NCBI RefSeq assembly: GCF_028769735.1
Contig: NC_088193.1
Location: forward strand, 7,529,814 to 7,593,813
Length of the DNA stretch: 64,000 nucleotides
Source of the DNA: Zonotrichia leucophrys gambelii
Lineage: Eukaryota; Chordata; Aves; Passeriformes; Passerellidae
Direction: 5' to 3'
The first letter of the stretch is position 1, and each line of letters begins with the position of its first letter. This document shows positions 37,591 through 49,800 of the stretch, piece after piece. A program made the position numbers and the translations under genes. Below the pieces are notes generated by a model, which did no database searches, was not told the DNA's origin, and saw nothing but the letters and a program-made list of their open reading frames with translations.

Positions 37591-37828
37591 AGAGGATTTC
37601 GGGGTGGAAAGGGAGGAAAAAGAGGGGGGAAGGGGAAAGAGAAGGGGAAGAAGGGGAAGAATAAGAAGGGAAAAGGAAGAAAAGAGGGGGAAATGGGGAA
37701 AAAAGGGAGGAAAAAGGGCAGAGGGGAAAGGGGAGGAAAAGGGGGGAGAAGAGGGGGGAACAAGAGGAGGGGAAGGAGAAAAAAGGGGAGGAAAAGAGGA
37801 GAAATAGAAGGAAAAGGGGGAAGAGGGT
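37591..37828. repeat. Nearly pure purine (GGGGAAA-type) tract
   Basis: About 238 bp in which the + strand is almost all G and A: runs of ggaaaagg, ggggaaag, gaagaagg and gggggg with only a handful of pyrimidines, mostly near the left end. It starts within about 20 bp of the 3' end of the LTR at 37052-37574. Such long purine/pyrimidine mirror-like tracts can form triplex (H-DNA) or quadruplex structures. The Lys/Gly/Glu-rich + frames and Pro/Phe/Leu-rich minus frames here are compositional artefacts. Confidence 0.92.
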
Positions 37829-40800
37829 CTGTTTGCTAATTTGTAGTTTATTGTTGCGCTTCACCTATTGCAAAGCTGGATAATATGCACAATCTCAGTG
37901 CACAGGAGAACAATTCCACCACCTATTTAAACCACATCCTGGTCTCTGCAGCCCCCCCAGTTCTTCTCAAGAGGAGAAAAAGGGACTTTCAGAGCCCAAA
38001 ATGAGGTAAAATCTCTTCTGACACATACGAGAAAATTAAGCATTGATTAGCACTGAAATCCTGTAGCCTTTCCAAAACTCTTTTTTATTTTTGTGCATAG
38101 TGTTTAAAAAGTTATATTTTACCTGCAAACCTTGTTCAGAGATGTAGGGATGCTAAACATCTATTACCATTTGTGTAAGGAATCCAGGTGCAAACTATTC
38201 AATTCTAGATTACATTTAAGAGTCAGTGCAAAAACCCTGACACGCTGCTCAGGGGGAATTAATCTCATCCTCAGGCAAGAATTAAAGACAGGCCAGCTTC
38301 ATCACCCTGGGGAGGTGCTTGTTTGTCAGCATCAGCTACTGAGGAAGCCCAGAGATGACAGCCAGCCAGTATTTAAACTGGATGTTAGGGCAGATATATC
38401 CTACCAGAGGAGGTGGTTTTCTAACCCCATTAATCTGGTCCAGCAACTGGGACATTTTGGGGAAAAATTTCAGGACTCCCTACAATATAAAAGATTTAGA
38501 CTTGGCTGAAACAATAAAAAACTCCATACAAAACCAACTGAACAGTCCTAATTTTAAATATTCCATTAGATCACATCCATTCCTAGCCTACATTTCAGGG
38601 GGTTTTTGTTGTTGATTTGGTTTTATAAAAGTTAACTATAAAAAGCTTCACACGTAGGGGATGAACAGCTGAATCAGGTGGATTCAGTGGCCTTAGCACA
38701 AAGGAAAACAAAGCTCTGCAGAAGAACTTGTCCACATGGAGTTTCCTCCAGCATGGCTGCTATGCTGTCAGATGTTCCCAAGGGACACACAACTCCTCTT
38801 TACCTCCAAATCCTGCCCTAACTGTGAAAGCTAAGTGCTCTCTTCTCCAAAAGAATTATGTGGTCTGTTGTCTGCCTGCTTTTAACAAGACATGTTAATC
38901 AAATATCACCAAAGTTTTCTACAAAGAACCAAAAATTGCCATAATTTGTGTGTCTTTTTTACTTTGTATCCCAAATTTACTTTCATACTAAAAATACTGA
39001 TTAGTTTGGCTCCCATCTGACTACAGCAATAGGAATGTAAGTGCTGCTTGTGCTGCTACTGTTTTCTCAGCGATCAGAATAAAACACTGCTGTCCTCCAG
39101 ACACATCTCCTTCAGCTGCTGTCAGATATTCTATGGAACCTATTTCTACATGGGCTTCTTTGGGCATCCTGGTGAGTCTGAGTAAAACAATAAAGGCATA
39201 GAATATGCCGACTCTAAAATATCTCAAATTAAACCCTTCCCAGGGGTGCCAGCTGACATTCACCCTGGCAGGTATGAGCCAGCAGTTTCACCAGGTGAGG
39301 CAGAAGCACAGCACTGACTAATTCAGCAGCAAGAGATGCCTTTGAGGAAGGGTTACTTCACTCCCCTCCTCCACCCTGGTTCCCAATTAGAATGATGTAA
39401 AAGCCACACTATTCATGAAAGACAACAGCCAAATGAAGCGCCAATACACAGTGCAGGAAAAACAGGGAGGCAGAGAGACATCTCCCTTTTTTCCCACAGC
39501 TCTGCCTCCTGATGAAGAACATCTACAGTAGAGCAAAATATGGAAAAAAAACCCAATCAAAATAAGCCAAACAAAAATAGCCCCACTAATTTAATAGAAG
39601 ATTAAGAAACCCCCCGCAGAGCAGCTCATATTAGAGAAGAGGCATTTTAGGGCACCTCAGAAACACAGAGAGATGGTTCTCAAAGCCCACAAGGGCCCCG
39701 GAGGTTTCTTTTCCCCTCTCCCCCACACCTAATCTCTCTCAGTTGCACATGATGTACACAGATGAGGCTCAGAATACAACAAAGCAATTGTGTGAAAAAA
39801 CAACTTTTTTATTTTGCTTTATGAAAACTAAAAGGCAGTGGGGGAGGGTTGGAAGCAGATTCCAAGATGGGAAAGCTAAGAGAATGTGGTCCCAGCAAAC
39901 CCTCCTGGATGGCATTTTTGCTGCAATGCAAACCTGCTCCTTGTTCCTCCACAGCAGAGACACCCAGGCTGCATCTTCTGCCCCTGGGATGGCAACGGGA
40001 AAATTTCCATTTATGCACAGCTGGAGAAGGCACTTAAAACCCCAAAAGCAGTGATACACCACGGGTGTGGAACTCACAGCAGCACCCACAAACCTGCTAA
40101 ACCTCCCCAGGATAAATGATCTCAGCAGCAGCTAACCCAAAACGCCAGACATCAAAGCCTGTGCACTGACAAATAGCTGGTGAAAGAACTTCTCCAAGAA
40201 CTACTCTAAGAGCTCAGAGATGTGGATTTGTATCAGTCCTGACAGAAGGTAAAACCACAGCTCCAGCAACAAAATGAACTCTTTGATCGTAGGAAAAAGA
40301 TACCCAGGGAACAGCACAGCCCACTGCAACAAAAATGATTAAAAGAAAAACTGATCACCTAAACCACAGAGTTGATAGCAAAAGCATAAGTAGGAAGAAA
40401 TGGAGGAAAAGGTCACCCTGTGTGTGACTTGAAGATTTAAACACAAAAGCAATCAGTAACAATATATGGCACTCAAATTCATAAAACCTATTAAATCACC
40501 TCTCTGCAGTCTTAATTACTGACAGGAGTGACTCCTTATTAATTGATAGGGCACCCTCAACTCAAAGACAGCAGTGAAAAAATTTGATACACAAGGTTTG
40601 TCCCACAGCTTAAGTAAATTTACATTGTACCCATCCACTCCCACAAATCCACAAAGGTCAAAAACCAGAACAACACAGTTCTTTGGCCACCGTGGCAGCA
40701 ACTTAAAAACAAACCAATAAAAGCAGATAAGCAAGAGATTCTCTTCCTCATGAACACAATATGAAGTATCTTCATTCATAAATTTCTTTCATTTTAAATA

Positions 40801-43800
40801 GAACCCTGAAGATGCATCTTGGGTATGCAATGTGAGGCTAAAATCCCACTCCATTTCTGTGCTATTAAATACAACTGAGGGATTTGATGAGGCTCTGGAA
40901 ATATATCATATATAGCACTGAAGGGATGCTGCAGTTAAAGAGGAGGATTCAGCCTGCTGGCACTTCTCTGAGATGAGGCACTCCATCATTCTCAGCACCA
41001 GCAGTGCCCAAACCACGTGTGCCCACAGCAGAACCCTGGTGTTCACATCTACACTTGTGTATGTGCCCTACAATTACTTACTTTATATTTATATGAATAT
41101 AAACAAAACACAGGATTCGGTGTGGGCACAGACACCATTTATAGAAATTGAGGTTATGCTTAGAAACCCTGATCTGCAATTACCTCATTCTCATGTTCTA
41201 CACTGAGACCACATTCACACGTACAGTGCACAAACCTGTTCCCAAACTCATCCAGAATTAAATCAAATTGCTACATTACCAAATTCCAGCTTACAGGTTT
41301 TGTATTTTTTGAATTTAAGGCTAAGCTAAAATGAAAACAAGAGGCAGGTGAGTACTCCCCACACAGAGCTGTATTTACTGCTCAGATGCTGAGTATATAC
41401 TTAGGGAACACCCTTCCTACCTTTTAAAATGGTAGAAATAAAACAGGATATGTGGGGAAGATGTTCAGAACACCTCCTAGGGGAAAATAAAAACACAAAC
41501 ACAACTACTATTTCATTGATTCACCTGAGAATTGGAACTCATTTCATTTCCAGACACCCACACTGAAGCCGTGAATCACCACAGCTCCCGGCTGGAAGCC
41601 CGTGCTGCAGCTCCTGTTTCCATGACAATCCTGATGCCTTCCTGCTCAGAGTCTTCCTATCAAGGTATTCATTCAAAAACAAACAAGGGGGGACTGTGAG
41701 CCAAGTGGTGACTCAAGAAAAAGCTTTAAAATGCTCACACAAGATTCCAGATTTGCTGAAAACACAGTTAGGAAACAGCCAATCCATCACAGGAGCTATT
41801 TCTGCAACAGGGCATGGCTGAACTTTCTGAATACCTCTCTCTGGATCAAAACTTTCCCTGTGTAGGCTTCCCCTCTTCTCAAGGCAGCTAATGCAGAGGA
41901 AAGGTCATTTTTAATCTTTTTTATTATTACTTTTGCTTGGACATCTGTTTGCTTCTCTCTGAAAGGATACATTGTTATCCACATGCATCCTGACCCAGCT
42001 ACTAATCTTCAATTCAGCTTAAATTGTTCCCAGTTTGAAATCCTTGACATTACAGGAAGAAATGGGACCAACTCCTACTCACTCACATGAAAGATTTAAT
42101 AAAATAAGCCTGTTCTGGTCTTCTGACTGTTTTCTCCTGGATGTTACAAGAACAAAACAAGCTTAATGCACAGCTAAAATATATAGTTATGGTATGGCCT
42201 TCTGAAGAAAAATAACGGTGATGTTTCAAGCCTCAGGCATGATATATGAAACCATTCATGAGGAAACACAAAATTTTGTCTTTTCAGAGAGAATATCACC
42301 TGTTGTAAAGAGCTCATCAGTTGAATGAGAGGTTTCTGCAAAGTGCAGCAATTAAAATCAAACACAGGGTTACTCCAGATGAATCTCCTTCAAAATACAA
42401 CTTTCACTTCTTCCAAGTGGTGAGGACATGAGGAAGTCAGCAGCACTCTCAAAAGGAGATATATTTTGGAGGATTTCCATTCTGTGTTAAAGTTATGCTG
42501 ATCAGGCACTAATGCAGATATGCTCCCTTTAATCACAAGTCTTCAGTCTCATCCAAGCAACCCGGGCAAGTTTTCCAGAACAGTGGCAGAAACAGCATCT
42601 CAAAAAACACAGCAGCAGTAAGGAAACCATATCTGCTGGAATAGAACGTGGTGACAGGCACAGAGCCCACGCACAAGCCTGTGGAAACAGTTAATGGGAA
42701 CAATAAAAATAAAGCTGACAATTCCTGTTATAGTCCCTAGCTCCACACTACAGCCTTTTAAATGCACTTATCCCAGCCAGGAAACTCTACTATCATTCCT
42801 GCTGTACAGAAACAGTCAGACAAGTGCAGTTTGTCTGGGTAACAGAGAGAACTTGGGTAAGTGAACGTTCAAAATTAAGGTCTTTTAATTGGAGTGCAGA
42901 GGCCACTCTCCCAGCCCAATCTCTCTATGCCAGCACAGACCACGGTAATTAAAAACATTTGAGTGTCCTCCAGCGTGTCTTTAACACACCACTGAGCAAA
43001 TGGATGCAAGTGGCCTGGCAGCACTGCCCTCCCTGCCCTCCGTGGCACTCTGGCAATGGCAGGACAGAACAGCTCGCTGTGGAACGCCCCACTCGGCCAG
43101 GCCACCTTCCCTGTGCCCCAAGCCCTTGAAATTCATTTCCCTTATGGCAATGAACACCACTTAGCTGACATAAGTTGTTTATTTGCCATGTAATTGTCTT
43201 CAGAGAGTTGCAGTGTCATTCCTCCTCATTATAAAGAGCCCTGCCGTTGTCTCTGTACAAATCGGTGCTGCCCATGGTTTCACAACAATCCCCGTGGATT
43301 CCCTCCCTCTAATTATTAACAGAAGTTAATATCTTCACCTCAAACAATCTGCTCTTCTCCCTTGGAAAGGCACTTCTGTTGCAAGTCTCTTTTTCCATGG
43401 TTTTGCAGCAGAAACACATCTGGCCCTCATCAGAAGCATAATAAGGTACTGCTGAGCGTGTTCTCACTAAAAAATGCATAAAATTCACACTAAATAGTGA
43501 AACTGCCCTTTCAAAAGGAGGCTGGGTCATTCAGACACTCCAAACACTTGCCCAAAACCATAAAAAAGCTTCCTGTAGCATTCTGGAGCGCAGAATTTCA
43601 CCTGAACACCCGCAAGCCACTGCCCTGCAGGAAAGGTGTGCTTGTGAGAAACCAACAATTAGCACTGGTCTCATTCTTTTCTTCTTTTAAGCTTTTTTAT
43701 TTGTTTGTTTTAAAGCTTCAGAGCCCGAAAACTACTTTGGCTAGAAACTCTCTCCTATCAAAAATAAGGAGTTGACAACATCAGAGACATCCCTTAAGGC

Positions 43801-46800
43801 CTGGTAACTGAGAGCACCACATCTACATGAGTACATGTGCTACCAGAAAAGCCTAATAATCCCAACAATTTATGTAGATCTGCTAGATTTAAAGATTAAC
43901 GCTTTATATAATTCAATATATGCTCTTTTAGAATTTCAGCAATGGCTTTTCACAGCTAAAATTACATGGGGGGAAAGGGAAAAGTAGTTATCATCTTAAA
44001 TCTTCCAACTTCTTATCTTATGACTAGCAAGAACTAAGAACACATTAGTTGGCTGGTCAAACCTTTTGGGATTTGCAGGGCCAGGGTGGAATTTCGCATA
44101 TTTGATCTTTTTATCTTTTTTTCTTTTATTTTAATGATATGCTCTAAGCATTCAGGAAGTAAGAGAAGTTTTGTCTCCTGTATCTTCATATTTGATGGCA
44201 CTTGGAGATATTTAATAACTGTAGAATCCTCTATCTAATTGCCAAAATGGATGTCAAACTTTGAGGGCATCACACCTCTAAGCCCACTTTAACCATACAA
44301 ATATGTTTGATTAGTGAACACAAGGTTTAAGAAAAATACAGAAACCACATTCCACTTGAGTGTCACAACCTGTGGACACTGAAAAACATATGGAATAAAG
44401 ATAAAAAAGCATTCTGATTGGTAACAAAATATTCCTGAGAGTTTACAAAGCCCAGTGGAGCACTGGAAAGAGCAGGGAGAATAAGTGTTTCTGGAGAGCA
44501 ACATACAAACACTTTCTCTTTAGTAGGGAATCTGAAACATGTTCAGACAAATGGGTTTTGCTTTGTCTCATCCTGCCTGGCTTTTTAAGGCTTCCAGGTG
44601 TGCTGCTGTACCTGCATATTAAGGAATTGCCAGGTAAAACGGAATGTTTCTTGCATTTGTGAGCAATGCTGACAGTACACTGCTCAAAAAGGGTCTCTGT
44701 AGTTTGCCCCTCATAGTATTAAAGGTCAAGAATGGCAAGGAGCCAAAAATAGCTGTTTCCTTCCCACAGAAAACAAATGTACTGAGCTGTCCACCCACAC
44801 TTCAAGCAGCTGGGGAAGATTTAGAGTAGGGAAACACAGGCTAAAGAGGGCAATCCTAACACCAGTACTACAGCACATCCAGGCACAAGAGCTAAGGCTG
44901 AAGGTTTCTCTCAGCCAGAAGAGTTCTTAGTTGGCTATGAAAATGAACAAAATTCAGAACAACTTCTTCAGGGCAGCCCCTTCACTCCAATCAGGAAAAA
45001 ACAAAACCCAAACCTCAGGCAAACACCCAAATCCTGAAGTGTTGTATGAAGGGTCATAATGAGAACTTCCAAATAGCCAGATTAAAAAGAATAAAACTAA
45101 ACCCACATTAAAAGAAAAACAAACCAACAAACAAAAAACTACCACAACAACAACAAAAAAAAAACAGCCTTTTTTCAGCCTTCTCAGAAATTAGAAAATT
45201 CTGTGCAAATGGCTGTAAAGGAGGAAATTATCATTTTCTGGTTTAATTTATTACCAACACTATAATGACACCAGCAGAAATTTTACTAGAAAATGACAGA
45301 AACATCACAGAGAGCATTCTGCAAGCAAGGCATCCCTGCTCAGTATTTCAAGCTCTAGACTCATTTTTGGTTTGACACAGGAAAGGCTTCCCTGGGCAGC
45401 TTTATTTCCCAGTGACCTCAAATGATTACAGTTTCTCTCCTCTATGCTTTTGCTTTTCCATGTCCAGACTGGAGCCAGCTCCCTTATTATCTCACTGTTA
45501 GCAGATCGATAATTACAAAATCCTGACTTCATCAAATCAAACATGCTGTAAGTAACTGTGTGAACTTCCTGTAGCACTTGAACTCTCTCAATACATGGTT
45601 TTACCCCTCTTCTGGCAGTCAACACTGTCCTCCACCAAGAGAGCAGCACAAATTCAGCTCATGCTACACACACAGGGGTTGAGAAGTCAAAGGTTGTAAT
45701 AGAAGTGGGTGCTGCAAAAATATTTCATTTTTAAATCCCTCTCTGCAATTTGCTTTGGTTTAAATTATTTCCAAAGCCATAATCCCAACTCTTCAGAAAT
45801 AATTTTGCCTTTCAGTTACCTGGGAAGAAAGCCAGCCTTAGCAGGAATGGTATAATGATGTCAAGAGAAGGGACAACTTTGTCAGAGGCAAGAAAATTTA
45901 CCTTCAGTTTACCATCACCTCTAACAAGGTGCTGCTTGCTCAAATCAGAGATTCAGCACTGTGCTGGTTTATGGAGCAGAAAATAATTTTTATAAAGCAA
46001 CTAGGGATGAAATACACTTCTTACAAGTGGAGTTGAGAAAGGAAATGGTGAGCCCAGAATAATCTGAGGTGTTACTATTAATCATATGCAGAGCAGCACG
46101 GTTTGAAATACATTATTTAATGGGACTTTCTTTCAGACAATGGCAAAAAATTATTTCCAAGACTAACAAAGTTGATGCAGGCAAGATGATGGGTCTCCTT
46201 CCTCAGCTGAGGCAGGACTTACAGTGAAGCCTTTCAGCCTTATCCTTCAGGGCCCATCTCAAACAGAATCTCACTAAATAAGGTTATTCCATGAGCAGAA
46301 TTAGGCTGCAAAGGACCCAGGAGAATTCCCCTCCCACATCCTACTGCAAGGCCTGTCCTGAAATGGAAATCAATAGTCCTTTATAGACTCCATCTCTCCC
46401 CAGAGGGGCTCACAATCAAGCAGGGCAGGTAGGGCCCCACAAAGCCTCTCACTTTGCCAAAGCAAACTTCTTTCCCAAAGGATGGCAAGGACACATTCCC
46501 TGCCCAGGAGGGACAGAGGACTCATTTTAACAAGCTCACAGCACATAGCAGAGGAACAAATTTCATTTTCCAGTATTTACAACTCTACTCAGTTTTGCTG
46601 AATACATAAGAATTGGTTTTTCACGGCATTTAATTCTTTTCCCACCTGTTCCAATCACCATGTATTTCAACTCTCACAAAGTAACCTCAGGTATTTTTCT
46701 GCCTGCATTTGGGAGCATCAGAAATACCAAAACACAAAGCAACCCAGAAAAGCCCTTAGCCAGCTCTGACAGGAGTCAAGCCACATTGTTCAACCCCCTT

Positions 46801-49800
46801 AAATAATGAAGTCGAAATCTGAAAAGAGACAACACAGATTGAAGCTTTTAAAGTGCACACAGCTTCTCCAACAGGACCATTTAGGGTACACAAAGATACT
46901 CTGTTCCCTACTATCTGTGTCTGCAGTGAACAAGGCAGTTTTGTGCTTCCTGTAGCTTTTTACCTTCTCCCCCCAACACTTTTCAAGAGGGAAGCGTCAC
47001 CTATAGCATCAGTGATTTCCCCTACCGTATTTTTTTGTTTATCCTTTAGTTTGGCTAAAAGACTCTTCGCATAAGATCCTTCATCCATCTCTAACTTTTC
47101 TTGCTAAAACTCTTTCAGAAGTGTTCTTGTCTCTCCACTAAAATAAAAAATAAGCCTCTTGTCACTCCTCTACCCCTTTCTGACAGCCTTCTAAACATCC
47201 TCCACTGATTTTCCTACAAGCTTTCCCTTGCTCTGGGCAAATCCCATCCTCTACTTCTCCTCTCCTGCCCAATATTCCTTCCCTCCACACTTTTGAAAAC
47301 TCTACATTGCTAAAAACTTCACAGCTGTGCAATTTGCACTGTCTGGCACTATTTACTAACAGTAAATCATTTGATTACTAACTTCTAGACATTTCCATGA
47401 CATGCCATCCACAATGCTAAAGCTCTGGGTGAGGTTTGTGCAGAGAAGATTCCATGCTCTGGAACTTTCTCCTTGGCAAACACTCCCACTGGAGCAGCAA
47501 TTAGAATGCCCACTTGACATTTCACCAGGAACTTGAGATGACAAGCACTCTCCCCAAGAGCTCACTGTAATCCCCGTCTCAGGATAACAGAAGTCATGCC
47601 AGAACAGATGTGGGGGGAAATATCCCACCACCCAACCAAAGTCTGTCATTTTACAAAACGGGGGTGATGAACCAGCCAGGAGCAGAACTGGCCCCATCAC
47701 ATTTATCAAGTCCAAAGTATCACCTAAAGCCACGCATGGCACAAGATGACATTTTGCAGTCATTCCAATAAAACCTTCTCTTCCCAATGAAATCCTGATT
47801 TATGACTGAGACTGCTACTCCAGCCAAGCTTTGAAGTGTGTGAGAGGCGCTTTCTACTATTGAAGATTAAAAGAAAAAAGCAAAATTAAAACTATTTATC
47901 CTCTAAAGGAGGGTTAACCCCCTTTATTTTCAGCCTAGCAGGAGAAAACTGGAAAGGGCACCTCTTCTAGCCCAAAATCTTAGAAGGGCAGGGGACAGAA
48001 GCCATTCACTGCCTTTTCTTGGCAATGTCCAGAGGCAGGAATGTGTAGTGGTGTAGTCATTGAGGACTTCACTTAAGAAACACTGCAGGTTAGCAAATTC
48101 CACCTTTATGAGCTGCACAAAGGACCTGACTGTGGGGAGAAAGTCCGAATCATCTGCAAACGACACAGTCTAATTTACTGCTCCCAGAGTTCCAGTCTGT
48201 CACTCTTCCTGCTCCACATATAAGCGCCAAAATCTGATTTCAATAGTTTGTAAATACATGTGGAAGCCCTTCCTCATCTGCGGGTTAATTGGTGACTCAT
48301 TTCACAGCATTGCCGAAGGATTTGTGCTCTTCCCTTCTTACTCCTGCTAAATTCATCACTCCATTCTGCTGTGCCAGTAAGCTTTTCCATCCAGCACTGG
48401 CTCATCTGTTGCCATAGCAGCCACGAGAAACAGAATGCAACGTTAACAAAAGATTATTCGCCCCCTCCCCCCGTAATTTATTTATATGCAAGTAACCCAC
48501 TGAGAGCTGACAATAGCAATGACTTGTCATTCACTCTGCAGCAAAAGGGGGTTTTTTACTTTTTTTTTTCCACACATGTGCTACCAAAAATAATTAAAAT
48601 TCCTCTGAAGGGGGAAAAAAAATCCTGAACTGTTTAGGATTAAGGAAATGCAGTAGCAGATCTGTATAGGATGCTGATTTGGAATTAGAGCTTGGAAGAA
48701 AGAGGCTTAACACATACACTGCTTGAATATCCCTCTCCAGAAAGCTTTTCACTATTTTCAACAGCACTATTAGAACCATTGAGAGGCTAAACCATGGAAA
48801 AAACCTAATTCCAAGTATTTATATCTAACTAAAAACCTAAGGGAAAAGGCTAGCTAACTAGAGAAAGACATAAAGCCTTTTGAAAGGTACCTGTTCCTGA
48901 TGTGCTTGTTACCTGCACAAGCTGAATTCAGCTGTTCAGTTCCATAAGGAATGCTTGGGTAAAAGGAGCTGTTTACAGATGGTGAGAGACAAACAGCTGA
49001 AGTGAGCTAGATCCTGGTTCAGAAAACAGACTGGATGGCAGGATCCACCATTTCAGAGCAAAACTCTCACCCTGGCCAAATCCATGGCAAAATCCTGAGC
49101 TATATACAGAATCTGGAACAGAGTTCTGGTCAAACATTCCAGGTAACCTCCAATTCGTTGCCTCTCAGGTCTAGAAGATCCAGTATCTCACACACATCTC
49201 AAAAACATCTGCAGCCGATGCCAAAGCTTGGAATTTAATGCCAAAATGAGACATCCCAATATTTTCAAGGGCATAATGGCCACCTCAGCTGAAAGACCTT
49301 ATGGCTGCCTTTAAGTGGGTTTAGAACTTGATATATTAAACAATTTGTAAATTAACCAACACTATAAAAGTAAGAGTGGAACATGAAGAGAAATCAGAGC
49401 AGAACACTAAACAATGCTTTAGGTAAATGTATTCACAGCGTGTGGTTTGTGGTTCTTAATGGATTACTATAAACATATACACACAGTCCTAAGCTATTGT
49501 GATGCAGTTTTTCCAAAGACAACACGGACTAGAGGGACACCTGGTTTTCAGCTCCACTAAAAATCCATAAAGATGCATCCATTTAAGCCAACTGGCCTGT
49601 AAAACTCACAAATTTGCTCTTCTTTTTAGAATGGGAGCAGGAGCGGCCCTTCAGACCTTATTTGGTTTGCATTAAATAACTCAGATGTGCTTGGTGCCTC
49701 CAGGGCAGCGTTGGGAGGCTCCACCCCACAATGGCATCACTGCAAAGCATCTCCAGGCTCCTGCTCTGCAGATATCCCATGCAAATCAAGGAAAATGAGA

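Noticed and set aside
37582..37864. Lys/Gly-rich + and Pro/Phe-rich minus frames
   Set aside because: Compositional product of the purine tract.
39065..39195. Possible exon on either strand near 39.1 kb
   Set aside because: A strong + acceptor and gtgagt donor exist, but two + frames and one protein-like minus frame are all open, so strand and frame cannot be decided and chance is likely.
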